Positions 17,446 through 27,318 of a DNA stretch of 64,000 nucleotides are shown piece after piece (within the stretch, counting starts at the first letter, position 1; every line of letters begins with the position of its first letter). The stretch comes from JBDZVM01 sp040255675 (lineage in GTDB: Bacteria; Actinomycetota; Actinomycetes; Acidothermales; Acidothermaceae). The DNA is taken from the NCBI GenBank assembly GCA_040255675.1, contig JBDZVM010000015.1, positions 25,254 to 89,253 of the forward strand. Direction: 5' to 3'. Made by a program: the position numbers and the translations under genes. Below the pieces are notes generated by a model, which saw nothing but the letters and a program-made list of their open reading frames with translations, ran no database searches and was not told the DNA's origin.

Positions 17446-19055
17446 GCGCCAGGCGCAGGTTCGTCAGACAACCGCGGGAAAAGCGCCATGCCCTTGGTGA
17501 GCGTCGCGCCCGCGGGAAGCTGATCCCACCGCCCGGCATCGAGAACTCGCTGCGCCGCTAACGAACCCAGGTGTTCCTCCGCCCCGAGCGCACTCCAAAG
17601 CATTGTGCATGAACGCGGCATGACGGGGTTCAGCAACACCGCGAGCGCACGCAGCCCCTCGGCGGCCGTGTACAGCACGCTTGCTACCCGTGCCTTTGCC
17701 GCTGGATCGTCGATGTTCTTCGCGACCTTCCACGGCTCTTGTTCGGTGAGGTAGACGTTGAGTGCGCTGACCAACTCCCAGATTGCGGCAAGCGCGCCAG
17801 AAAAGTCGAGCGCGACCATCGCGTCGTCAGCCTCGCGGACGACGCGCGCGGCGATGTCAGCGATGTGTTGGTCAGCCTCGCCGACGCCGGGCGCGGCCGG
17901 CAACGCACCGCCAAAATACCGCTCGGTCATTGCCGTGACGCGCGAGGCGAGATTGCCGAGACCGTTGGCCAACTCGGCGTTGTATCGCGCGGCCATGTCC
18001 TCCCACGAAAACGAGCCGTCTTGGCCGAACTGAATCGCGCGCAAAAAGTAATAGCGGAACGCATCCGCACCGAAATGGTCGGTGATCTGCGAAGGCGCAA
18101 TACCGGTGAGCTTCGATTTGCTCATTTTCTCGCCACCCACGAGCAGCCAACCGTGGGCGAAAACCTTACGCGGCAAAGGCAATCCGGCAGCAAGGAGCAT
18201 TGCTGGCCAGATGACGGCGTGAAAGCGCAAGATGTCTTTGCCTACGAGATGGACGTCGGCAGGCCAGGTAGACGCGAACTTCTCCTGACCGCGCGGATCA
18301 GGAGAGCCGAAGCCGACCGCGGTCGCGTAGTTGAGCAACGCATCGAACCAGACGTAGACCACCTGCTTGTCGTCCCACGGCACTTTCACACCCCAGTCGA
18401 AGGTCGAGCGTGAGATCGAGAGGTCTTGCAGGCCGGACCGTATGAACTGGAGCACCTCGTTGCGGGCGCTCTCGGGTTCGACGGCGTCCGGGTGTTCGGC
18501 GTAATGCGAAAGCAGCGCTTCACCGTATTTCGACAACCGGAAGAAGTAGTTGGTCTCGCTCAGATACTCCACTGGCCGCCCGTGGATCGGGCACAGCTTT
18601 TGCCCTGTGAATTCGCCCTCTCCGTCGATCAGGTCGCCGGGTAGCTTGAATTCTTCGCAGCCGACGCAGTAGGGACCTTCGTAGAGCCCTTCATAGATCT
18701 CGCCTTTGTCGTAAAGGTCACGCAAGAAACCCTGCACCCGTTCGGTATGGCGGGGTTCTGTCGTACGGATGAAATCGTCGTTCGAGATGTCGAGCGACTC
18801 CCAGACCGGTCGCCATGACGATTCGACGAGCTGATCTGCCCACTGCTGCGGGCCGACGCCGTTGGCTTGCGCCGTACGCAAGACCTTCTCGCCGTGCTCG
18901 TCGGTGCCGGTCAGGAACCAGACGGCCTCGCCGCGCTGGCGGTGCCAACGGGCTAGTACATCACCGGCTACCGTCGTGTACGCATGCCCAATGTGGGGCG
19001 CGTCGTTGACGTAGTAGATCGGCGTCGTCACGTAGAAAGCCTTGGCATCGCTCAC
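17442..19055 (-). CDS. metG: Methionyl-tRNA synthetase
   Basis: The product (537 residues) has the class I HIGH motif (PHIGH at residues 20-24) and KMSKS at 310-314. It also has a single zinc knuckle: CVGC at 130-133 with CPIH at 155-158. It charges initiator and elongator tRNA-Met. There is no C-terminal dimerisation/tRNA-binding extension, as is usual for actinobacterial MetG. The GTG at 19055 gives the canonical N-terminus SDAKAFYVTTPIYYVNDAP; a longer frame upstream is not supported. The stop overlaps tatD. Confidence 0.95.
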   Translation of the reverse strand: MSDAKAFYVTTPIYYVNDAPHIGHAYTTVAGDVLARWHRQRGEAVWFLTGTDEHGEKVLRTAQANGVGPQQWADQLVESSWRPVWESLDISNDDFIRTTEPRHTERVQGFLRDLYDKGEIYEGLYEGPYCVGCEEFKLPGDLIDGEGEFTGQKLCPIHGRPVEYLSETNYFFRLSKYGEALLSHYAEHPDAVEPESARNEVLQFIRSGLQDLSISRSTFDWGVKVPWDDKQVVYVWFDALLNYATAVGFGSPDPRGQEKFASTWPADVHLVGKDILRFHAVIWPAMLLAAGLPLPRKVFAHGWLLVGGEKMSKSKLTGIAPSQITDHFGADAFRYYFLRAIQFGQDGSFSWEDMAARYNAELANGLGNLASRVTAMTERYFGGALPAAPGVGEADQHIADIAARVVREADDAMVALDFSGALAAIWELVSALNVYLTEQEPWKVAKNIDDPAAKARVASVLYTAAEGLRALAVLLNPVMPRSCTMLWSALGAEEHLGSLAAQRVLDAGRWDQLPAGATLTKGMALFPRLSDEPAPGA

Positions 19056-19098
19056 ACGTTTCAGGGTACCGATCGGCGCCAACGGTTTCGGCGGTGCG

Positions 19099-19965
19099 CT
19101 ACTCCGGCTTGCTCGCCGTCCCCTTGCTCGCCACCAGGGCATCGAACACGGCGCGCCGTCCGACGCCCGTCGCGCGACCGACCGCCGCCACCGCCTCCTT
19201 ACGGGTCAGACCCGTCGCCTCCGCGGCCGCGACGAGTTCGGCGAGAGCGGCCGGCGTGTACTCCGCCACAGCCGGCGCCGCACCCGCCACCACGATGGTG
19301 ATCTCACCTTTCACGCCCCTGGCCGCCCACGCGACCAGGTCTGCCAGCGGGCCGCGCCGTACTTCTTCGTACGTCTTGGTGAGCTCACGGCACACCGCGG
19401 CCGGGCGGTCCGCTCCGAACGCGTCAACCATCGCGGAAAGTGTGGCGGCAAGCCGGTGTGGCGCTTCGAAGAAGACCATCGTGCGGGCCTCCTGCCGCAA
19501 GGCCGCGAGGCGCGTCGTCCGTTCGCCTGCCCGTCGTGGCAGGAAGCCCTCGAAGCAGAACCGGTCGACGGCGAGGCCCGAAACCGCGACCGCGGTCGTC
19601 ACGGCCGATGGTCCAGGCAGTGAGGTGACCGCGATCCCGTCAGCCACGGCGGCCGACACCAGCCGGTAGCCGGGGTCGGATACCGACGGCATCCCGGCGT
19701 CAGTGATCAAGAGCACGCGGCGACCGGCGCGGAGATCGCCGATCAACTCAGCCGTACGCGCGGCCTCGTTGGCTTCGAAGTACGACACGATCCGGGCTTC
19801 GATCCGGACGCCGAGGTCATCTGCCAGGCGCCGCAGCCGACGCGTGTCTTCGGCGGCGACGACGTCGGCGCTTGCGAGCGCGTCACGAAGGCGTGGCGAC
19901 ACGTCGGCGGGATTGCCAAGCGGAGCCCCGCCGAGGATCAACACCCCTGGCTCGTCGCGACTCAT
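19099..19965 (-). CDS. rsmI: 16S rRNA (cytidine-1402 2'-O)-methyltransferase
   Basis: The 288-residue tetrapyrrole-methylase-fold protein starts with GVLILGGAPLGNPADVSPR and has the SAM-site segments VVAAEDTRRLRRL, VLLITDAGMPSVSDPGYRLV and SLPGPSAVTTAVAVSGL. The VFFEAPHRLAATL motif follows, all diagnostic of RsmI. It methylates C1402 in the decoding centre. The ATG at 19965 was preferred to a TTG four codons upstream. It is divergent from the mannosyltransferase gene, the same neighbour it has in Streptomyces and mycobacteria. Confidence 0.94.
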   Translation of the reverse strand: MSRDEPGVLILGGAPLGNPADVSPRLRDALASADVVAAEDTRRLRRLADDLGVRIEARIVSYFEANEAARTAELIGDLRAGRRVLLITDAGMPSVSDPGYRLVSAAVADGIAVTSLPGPSAVTTAVAVSGLAVDRFCFEGFLPRRAGERTTRLAALRQEARTMVFFEAPHRLAATLSAMVDAFGADRPAAVCRELTKTYEEVRRGPLADLVAWAARGVKGEITIVVAGAAPAVAEYTPAALAELVAAAEATGLTRKEAVAAVGRATGVGRRAVFDALVASKGTASKPE

Positions 19966-20027
19966 GCAGCGGATCAAACCACGTTTCAGCGCCCGGCGCC
20001 GGTTCCCGGCCGGACGACGGCCCTACG

Positions 20028-21677
20028 ATGACGGACGTGGCCGTGACCTACCCCGACACCCACGAGACCAGCCGCGACGCCAGCCGCGACGCCACTGAGG
20101 CGCCGCTGAGCGTTTCGCGGGTGTCGCCGCGCACCTTGCGAGCCCGCCTGGCGCCGCCCTTCCTGGAGAGCCGGGTGTGGGGCTGGATCGCGCCCCTCCT
20201 GGTCACCGCTCTGGCGGGATACCTCCGGTTCAACCGGCTGCAAATCCCTAGCACAAAGATCTTCGACGAGGTCTACTACACCCACGACGCGCACAGCTTG
20301 TTCCACTACGGCGTCGAGCTCAACAACAACGACAACGGCCCTGGGTTCGTCGTCCACCCGCCGCTCGGCAAGTGGATGATCGCGTTCGGCGAGTGGATCG
20401 TGGGCGACGGCGCGGGCACGAACAGCTTCGGCTGGCGGCTGAGCGCCGCGATCGTCGGCACGCTCTCGGTCTTGATCCTGGCCCGCACCGTGCGGCGCAT
20501 GACTCGCTCGACGATGCTCGGCTGCGTCGCGGGCCTGCTGATGAGTCTTGACGGCCTGCATTTCGTGCAAAGCCGCACCTCGATGCTCGACATCTTCTTG
20601 CTGTTTTGGATCGTGGTCGCGTTCGCGTTCTTGATCCTCGACCGAGATCAGGTGCGAAGTCGCCTTGCGGCGAAAGCACTACAAGTCAATTCGGACGCCG
20701 ACCGGCGGGGCAAGGGTCCGCGTGTCGGTTTCCGTTGGTACCTGCTGGCGTGTGGAATTTCGCTCGGCGCGGGCAGTGCCTGCAAGTGGGACGGCGCCTA
20801 TTACATCCCAGCGTTCGCGGCGCTCGCGATGTTTTGGACGATGGGCGCCAAGCGCGCGATCGGCGTCCGCAAGCCGTTTATTTCCACGCTGTTGCGTGAC
20901 GTGCCCGGCGGGTTGTTCACGATGGCCGTCGTCCCGGTGTTGACGTACATCGCGTCGTGGACTGGCTGGTTCATGAGCAGCGCCAAGTACGCCTACGACC
21001 GCAACTGGGCAAACGGCAGGCCGACGGCGTGGGGCCTCGACTTCATCCCGACGTGGATCCGTAATCCGATCCGGAGTCTGTGGCACTACCACTGGGAGGC
21101 TTACAACTTCCACGTTCATCTCGACTCGTATCACAAGTACCGGTCGAACGGCTGGAACTGGCTGTTCGAGACCCGGCCGACGTTGTATTACGCCAGCTAT
21201 CCGCACGTGGGCGACACGAATCCGCTCGGCTGCCAAACCCCGGGTTCGGGTTGTGCCCGCATGATTTACAACCTCGGCACACCGGCGATTTGGTGGGCCT
21301 CGATTCCGGTCATGCTGTTCATGTTGTATCTGGTGTTCCGCCGCGATTGGCGAGCGTCGGCCGTGCTGGTGCCGTTCGTGTGCGGCTACCTGCCATGGCT
21401 GTTTACCTTCAAGCGCACGATGTTCTTCTTCTACGCGCTGCCGTTGCTGCCGTTCATCTGCACCGCGCTCGCGCTCACCATGGGGTACATGATCGGGCCA
21501 CGAACGGCCTCGCCGAATAGACGCATGGTCGGCGCCATGGTTGCCGGCTCTTACGTCATCGTCGTCATCGTGCTGTTCTTCTATTTCTTGCCGGTGCTCT
21601 CCGCGCAAACAATTCCGTTCCATGGCTGGCAGCAGCGAATGTGGTTCCAAAGCTGGGGCGAAGACGCGGGTTCTTGA
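20028..21677 (+). CDS. pmt: Dolichyl-phosphate-mannose--protein mannosyltransferase
   Basis: The 549-residue GT39 membrane enzyme has the catalytic DE pair in the first extracytoplasmic loop (STKIFDEVYYTHDAHSLF), about 9-11 membrane segments, and the conserved stretches VHPPLGKWMIAFGE and SRTSMLDIFLLFW. It moves mannose from polyprenyl-phosphate-mannose to Ser/Thr of proteins exported through Sec. The ATG at 20028 gives a cytoplasmic leader of about 55 residues rich in Ser/Arg/Asp. The neighbouring rsmI gene is divergent, as in other actinobacteria. The secreted xylanase two genes downstream is a possible substrate because of its Thr/Pro linkers (inference). Confidence 0.93.
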   Translation: MTDVAVTYPDTHETSRDASRDATEAPLSVSRVSPRTLRARLAPPFLESRVWGWIAPLLVTALAGYLRFNRLQIPSTKIFDEVYYTHDAHSLFHYGVELNNNDNGPGFVVHPPLGKWMIAFGEWIVGDGAGTNSFGWRLSAAIVGTLSVLILARTVRRMTRSTMLGCVAGLLMSLDGLHFVQSRTSMLDIFLLFWIVVAFAFLILDRDQVRSRLAAKALQVNSDADRRGKGPRVGFRWYLLACGISLGAGSACKWDGAYYIPAFAALAMFWTMGAKRAIGVRKPFISTLLRDVPGGLFTMAVVPVLTYIASWTGWFMSSAKYAYDRNWANGRPTAWGLDFIPTWIRNPIRSLWHYHWEAYNFHVHLDSYHKYRSNGWNWLFETRPTLYYASYPHVGDTNPLGCQTPGSGCARMIYNLGTPAIWWASIPVMLFMLYLVFRRDWRASAVLVPFVCGYLPWLFTFKRTMFFFYALPLLPFICTALALTMGYMIGPRTASPNRRMVGAMVAGSYVIVVIVLFFYFLPVLSAQTIPFHGWQQRMWFQSWGEDAGS

Positions 21678-21689
21678 GCCGATCGGGTA

Positions 21690-21920
21690 CGAGCGAGATG
21701 CCCGATGGCTCCATGCCGGTCGCGAATCGCCCAGGTTTCGGGCATGTCGCCTTGCGGTCGATGACGTCGTCGCGACGGTTCAAAGCGGCGTCGCGCACGG
21801 AGGGTCGCCGCCAGCATCGATCGCGAAGTCAACGTTGCCAGGCGGGCGAGATTGAGCTGACGTGCGACCGCGATCCCGAGGGCAACACCATCGAACTGCA
21901 ACGGTGGTTCGCCCGTGAGA
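21690..21920 (+). pseudogene. Decayed VOC/glyoxalase-fold gene remnant
   Basis: Pieces of a vicinal-oxygen-chelate protein appear in order but in different frames. PDGSMPVANRPGFGHVA is in one frame (from about 21700), AVDDVVATVQSGVAHGGSP in the next (from about 21757), and EIELTCDRDPEGNTIELQRW back in the first (21853-21910). At least two frameshifts are needed to join them. The motifs match the second half of bleomycin-resistance/glyoxalase proteins (GHxAF.V.D, DPEGNxIEL). The first half and a start codon are missing, so the remnant cannot be functional. It lies between pmt and the xylanase gene. Confidence 0.75.
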
Positions 21921-22094
21921 AACGGCGCACCTTTGGGCCCGATACTTTCGGGTCACCCAGTGGCAGCGCTGGATCGTAAATTTAGCTCAAAGACGGAGCG
22001 TGTCACGGTTGTCGGCTCTTGACGCAATGCTCGGCGCTGCTTAGCATTCCCGATGCGAATTCCGCAACATCGCTGAAACTCTCGGTGACCATCA

Positions 22095-22108
22095 CCGAAA
22101 ATTTTCGG
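22095..22108. promoter_or_regulatory. 14-bp perfect palindrome upstream of the xylanase gene
   Basis: CCGAAAATTTTCGG is a perfect dyad located 89-102 bases before the xylanase start, and a related TGAAACTCTCGG lies 22 bases upstream of it. GAAA/TTTC palindromes are reported upstream of Streptomyces xylanase genes, so an operator for a LacI-type regulator is plausible. No such regulator gene is in the window. Confidence 0.45.
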
Positions 22109-22196
22109 GGCGAGGGACTCTGGCTGTTGCGGGCCACCACGTTGACCGGACGACGGCTTCGCGCTGCCGTTCGGCAACCCGTAGAGGGAGTCCTGA

Positions 22197-24098
<1,902 letters not shown>

Positions 24099-24130
24099 CC
24101 CTGGTTCAAAACCAATAGCGGAAAACGCCT

Positions 24131-24162
24131 GGGGTGCTCGCGTGAAAATGTGCGAGCACCCC
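24131..24162 (+). terminator. Hairpin downstream of the xylanase gene
   Basis: GGGGTGCTCGC (24131-24141) and GCGAGCACCCC (24152-24162) form a perfect 11-bp stem with a 10-base loop, 33 bases after the xylanase stop. No T-tract follows, which is common for actinobacterial terminators. Confidence 0.7.
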
Positions 24163-24393
24163 ACGGCTATTCCGCACGTTCCGCACCAACGACGACGTCG
24201 GCTGGTCGCGTATCGACGAGTTGTCGGCGCCGCCGATACTGCCGGTGCGCACGACGCGTTCTCATTCCGTAGGCACCGCCTAGGCCGGCGACAAAGCAGG
24301 CGGCGGGCGCCGATGCCGAAACTGGCCCGCACTCGTCAGACGATCATTCATCGGCCGATTGTGCCAGCCGAACCTTGCGAATGGTGATCACTT

Positions 24394-24470
24394 TGGTGGA
24401 GCTGAGGGGATTTGAACCCCTGACCCCCTCGATGCGAACGAGGTGCGCTACCGGACTGCGCCACAGCCCC
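24394..24470 (-). tRNA. tRNA-Ala, anticodon CGC
   Basis: The 77-base cloverleaf reads 5'-3' on the minus strand. The acceptor stem GGGGCTG pairs with CAGCTCC and contains the G3-U70 wobble that identifies tRNA-Ala. The anticodon stem CCTCG/CGAGG encloses the loop TTCGCAT (anticodon CGC, reading GCG). The T arm is AGGGG-TTCAAAT-CCCCT. The terminal CCA is encoded (24394-24396). It stands alone between the xylanase and sepX genes. Confidence 0.95.
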
Positions 24471-24533
24471 AAACGGGAGACGCCAGGTTACCATCCGCGC
24501 CGCCAACGGCCCGACGACGGGAGACGCGCGCGA

Positions 24534-25460
24534 TCAGTCGCCGACCGCGCGCCGCCGTTCGAGGATGAGGTCGAGCTCGTCATCGAACTCCACCGACGTC
24601 CCGGACGACGAACCGGAGGAACCGGACGACGAAACGCCGGCCCCGGGCGAGGCCGAGATCCGCGCCGAACCGGTCTCGTCGAGCAGCAGGTGGCGGTGGT
24701 CGATCTCGACGTCCTGGTCGTCGCTCCATTCCCCGGGGCGGGTGAGGTCAATAGTGCGGGTGGCATCGACGTCCGCCCGCGGCGCGCGAACGATGGGACG
24801 TGAGACGACCGGCTTCGAGACGTAGGTCGGCAGCGGTACGGGCACCGGTTCCCAGCGCGAGCCGTTCTCGGTGCCGGTCGCGCTGACGGGCTCGGGCGCC
24901 AGCACCTGCTCGGCCTCCCGTGACCGCACTGGCTGGGCGGCCACCGGAGGGGTCTCGACAGACTCCCACGATCGAGCGTGGGCGGCGCGCGCGAGGCGGC
25001 GGCGGCGTAGTTCGCGGTCACGAAGCGCCTCGTTGCGCAAATGAATCAGATAGCCCGCCGCGGCGAGCAGTACGGCGACCTCGTACCACCACGACGTCAC
25101 GCCCAACAGCGACGTCAACGCCAGCACGACGAACAAAGCGAAAATGCCGGACGTCATGCGTCGCCGTCGGGCGAGCAGCTTCGCCCTTCCGGCCGGCATT
25201 CGAGGCGGACGGCGAAGATCCCGCGCGGTGGTCTTGGCGTCTGGGTTGTTGTCCACGGTGACTCCCCAACTGTCGCGACGCGGCATGACGACGTATCGGC
25301 GGTCGCCCGATGCTGGCGCGCGCCGCGAAAGCACTCTCATGGCTGTGGAGAAGGAGTCCATCGAGCGATTCGCGTCATCGGCGTCGTGCCGGTTGAGCCA
25401 CATCGGCACCAAGACGATGAGCCAGATCGCGACGATGGCGAGCCCGATCAGCGCGGTCAT
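24534..25460 (-). CDS. sepX: Divisome-associated membrane protein SepX (formerly annotated GlpR)
   Basis: The 308-residue protein has an N-terminal membrane segment (about residues 2-20) followed by VPMWLNRHDADDANRSMDSF and a FSTAMRVLSRR block. This matches the start of Streptomyces SepX. Two further hydrophobic segments lie at about 104-145, then a long basic and Pro-rich cytoplasmic tail ending in an acidic Ser-rich region. SepX helps FtsZ-ring assembly in sporulating actinobacteria. Its place at the end of the fthC/galU/moeA/moaC/mog/GNAT series is the conserved actinobacterial location, which supports the name. The start is ATG at 25460 with CTGGGG upstream. Confidence 0.75.
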   Translation of the reverse strand: MTALIGLAIVAIWLIVLVPMWLNRHDADDANRSMDSFSTAMRVLSRRAPASGDRRYVVMPRRDSWGVTVDNNPDAKTTARDLRRPPRMPAGRAKLLARRRRMTSGIFALFVVLALTSLLGVTSWWYEVAVLLAAAGYLIHLRNEALRDRELRRRRLARAAHARSWESVETPPVAAQPVRSREAEQVLAPEPVSATGTENGSRWEPVPVPLPTYVSKPVVSRPIVRAPRADVDATRTIDLTRPGEWSDDQDVEIDHRHLLLDETGSARISASPGAGVSSSGSSGSSSGTSVEFDDELDLILERRRAVGD

Positions 25461-25618
25461 CGATGCCCCAGCAGATAACCGTTCGTTTTACGGATCTCGC
25501 GCACATTTGGTCACGGTAGACAGGAGTGACAGAAGTGACGAGCATTCGCGCGGTGTGTCGCAATAACAAACGAAATAGCGGCGCCTTCGCAGGCGGCAGG
25601 CGGCAGCGCCCTCACGCT

Positions 25619-25690
25619 GGCGGAGCGGCCTTCAAGGCTGGCATCGGCGGAGCGGCCTTCAAGGCTGGCATCGGCGGAGCGGCCTTTCAG
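25619..25690. repeat. 27-bp tandem repeat over the 3' end of the GNAT gene
   Basis: The unit GGCGGAGCGGCCTTCAAGG continues with CTGGCATC (27 bp). Two identical copies occupy 25619-25645 and 25646-25672. A third, partial copy (from 25673) runs into the stop codon region of the GNAT gene and has one extra T. The array lies in the 3' untranslated part of the gene, read on the minus strand. Confidence 0.9.
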
Positions 25691-26322
25691 GAGGATCGCT
25701 CGGGTGTTGCGCTCAGCCGTACACCGCCCCCGCGGGCAAGCCAGCGTTGCATCATTCCGCCGGGCAACTCTTCGGCAGTGACCGCGTACGAAAGGTGGTC
25801 TCGCCAGGCGCCCGCAATGTGGATGTAGCGCTCGCGAGTGCCCTCGAGCCGAAAGCCGAGTTTTTCGACGACTCGCCGGCTGGCCGAGTTTTCCGGCCTG
25901 ATATTGGCTTCGAGACGATGCAAGCCGGCAACGCCGAAGCAATGGTCGACGATGAGCGCGAGAGCGGTCGGCATGATGCCTCGGCCGGCGAGCCGCTGCA
26001 CGATCCAGTAGCCGAGGTAGGCGGAGTTCGCCGACCCTCGCGTAATCGCGCCGACGGTCACCTGGCCGGCGAATCCGCCGTCGACCGACAACACGAACGG
26101 GTACGCGAGCCCGAGGCGCGCCTCTCGACGCAATGCCCGAATCGCCTCGACGTAGCCGCGCCCCGACTCGTCTGCCGCCACGCCGGGCGTTGTCGCCTCC
26201 CACCGCTCGAGCCAGGCGCGATTTGTGAGGCGGGCGAGCCGCCAATCCGAGGCGTCGCGCACCCGCAGCGGTCGAAGCCGAATCGGCCCGTATTCGAGGG
26301 TCGCCGGCCAGCCCGGAATCAC
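25687..26322 (-). CDS. GNAT-family N-acetyltransferase, RimJ/RimL-like
   Basis: The product (211 residues) has the GNAT fold: a start block GPIRLRPLRVRDASDW, the central strand GYWIVQRLAGRGIMPTALAL that carries the acetyl-CoA pyrophosphate loop (RGxG/A-like), and NIRPENSASRRVVEKLGFR, the RimJ-type C-terminal motif. RimJ/RimL enzymes acetylate N-termini of ribosomal proteins or other small substrates; the target here is not known. The start overlaps the stop of the upstream mog gene by four bases. The gene lies in the conserved mog-GNAT-sepX order. Confidence 0.85.
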   Translation of the reverse strand: MIPGWPATLEYGPIRLRPLRVRDASDWRLARLTNRAWLERWEATTPGVAADESGRGYVEAIRALRREARLGLAYPFVLSVDGGFAGQVTVGAITRGSANSAYLGYWIVQRLAGRGIMPTALALIVDHCFGVAGLHRLEANIRPENSASRRVVEKLGFRLEGTRERYIHIAGAWRDHLSYAVTAEELPGGMMQRWLARGGGVRLSATPERSS

Positions 26323-26834
26323 GTCGCACCGCCTGCGTCGCGAGAGTCGGTGCGCACGTGGTCGCCGCCGCCGAGCTGGTCGATCACGTGCTCGATCAGC
26401 GGCGCGAGCACCGCCATGCCGTCGCGAACTCCACCTGTCGAACCCGGCAGGTTCACGATCAGTGTCGCGCCCGCCACCCCCGAAAGCCCGCGACTCAGCG
26501 CGGCGGCAGGCACCTTCTCGCGCCCGGCGGCTCGAATCGCCTCGGCGATGCCGATGATTTCGCGCTCGAGCACTCGCGCCGTCATCTCGGGTGTGAAATC
26601 GCGCGGCGAGACGCCGGTGCCTCCGGTCGTCACGACGACGTCGTAGCCGTCGGCCACGGCGGCGCGTAGCTCAGCCTCGACGCGCTCGCCATCGGGGATG
26701 ATGACCGGACCGTCGACCTCGCAACCCGCGTCGGCCAGCAACGACACGAGCACCGGTCCGCTGCGATCGTCGTACACGCCGGACGCCGCCCGCGTCGACA
26801 CGGTGATCGCCAGCGCCCGCAACGGTCTGCTCAC
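26319..26834 (-). CDS. mog: Molybdenum cofactor biosynthesis protein, MogA/MoaB type
   Basis: The 171-residue single-domain MoCF-fold protein starts with LRALAITVSTRAASG and carries VVTTGGTGVSPRDFTPE, the molybdopterin-binding loop, and LIVNLPGSTGGVRDGM near the C-terminus. MogA adenylylates molybdopterin before MoeA inserts molybdate. The stop overlaps the GNAT gene, and moaC lies 10 bases upstream on the same strand. Whether it acts as MogA or in the MoaB role cannot be decided from sequence alone. Confidence 0.9.
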   Translation of the reverse strand: MSRPLRALAITVSTRAASGVYDDRSGPVLVSLLADAGCEVDGPVIIPDGERVEAELRAAVADGYDVVVTTGGTGVSPRDFTPEMTARVLEREIIGIAEAIRAAGREKVPAAALSRGLSGVAGATLIVNLPGSTGGVRDGMAVLAPLIEHVIDQLGGGDHVRTDSRDAGGAT

Positions 26835-26844
26835 GGCCGTGCCT

Positions 26845-27318
26845 TCAGCCGGTCCGGGTCCAGTAACCGGTCTTGCCGCCGGTCTTTTCTTCGACCCGGA
26901 CGTCGGTCAGCATCGCGGCCGGGTCGACCGCCTTCACCATGTCGATGAGCGCGAGGCCGGCGACCGCGACCGCCGTCAGCGCTTCCATCTCGACACCGGT
27001 GCGGTCGGCGGTGCGGGCAACCGCCCGAATTTCGACACCGTCGTCGGCGACCGAAAGGTCGACGACGACGCCGTGCAGCGCGATGGGGTGCGCCAGCGGC
27101 ACCAAGTCGGGCGTGCGCTTGGCGCCTTGGATGCCGGCCAGTCGAGCGACCGCCAACGCGTCGCCTTTCGGCACCCCGGAGCCGCGCAACAAGCCGACCA
27201 CGTCAGGTGAGACCAGCACGCGGCCGGAGGCTGTCGCCGTTCGGGCTGTGATGTCTTTGGCGGATACGTCAACCATGCGGGCCGCGCCGCGCTCGTCGAC
27301 GTGCGTGAACTCTCTCAT
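26845..27318 (-). CDS. moaC: Cyclic pyranopterin monophosphate synthase
   Basis: The product (157 residues) has FTHVDERGAARMVDVSAKD at the start, the PLAHPIALHGV motif and the VEMEALTAVAVAGLALIDMVKAVD segment typical of MoaC, with active-site lysines in VKAVD and EKTGGKTGYW. It converts the GTP-derived cyclic intermediate made with MoaA into cyclic pyranopterin monophosphate. No moaA is in this window. The start overlaps the moeA stop by four bases. Confidence 0.94.
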   Translation of the reverse strand: MREFTHVDERGAARMVDVSAKDITARTATASGRVLVSPDVVGLLRGSGVPKGDALAVARLAGIQGAKRTPDLVPLAHPIALHGVVVDLSVADDGVEIRAVARTADRTGVEMEALTAVAVAGLALIDMVKAVDPAAMLTDVRVEEKTGGKTGYWTRTG

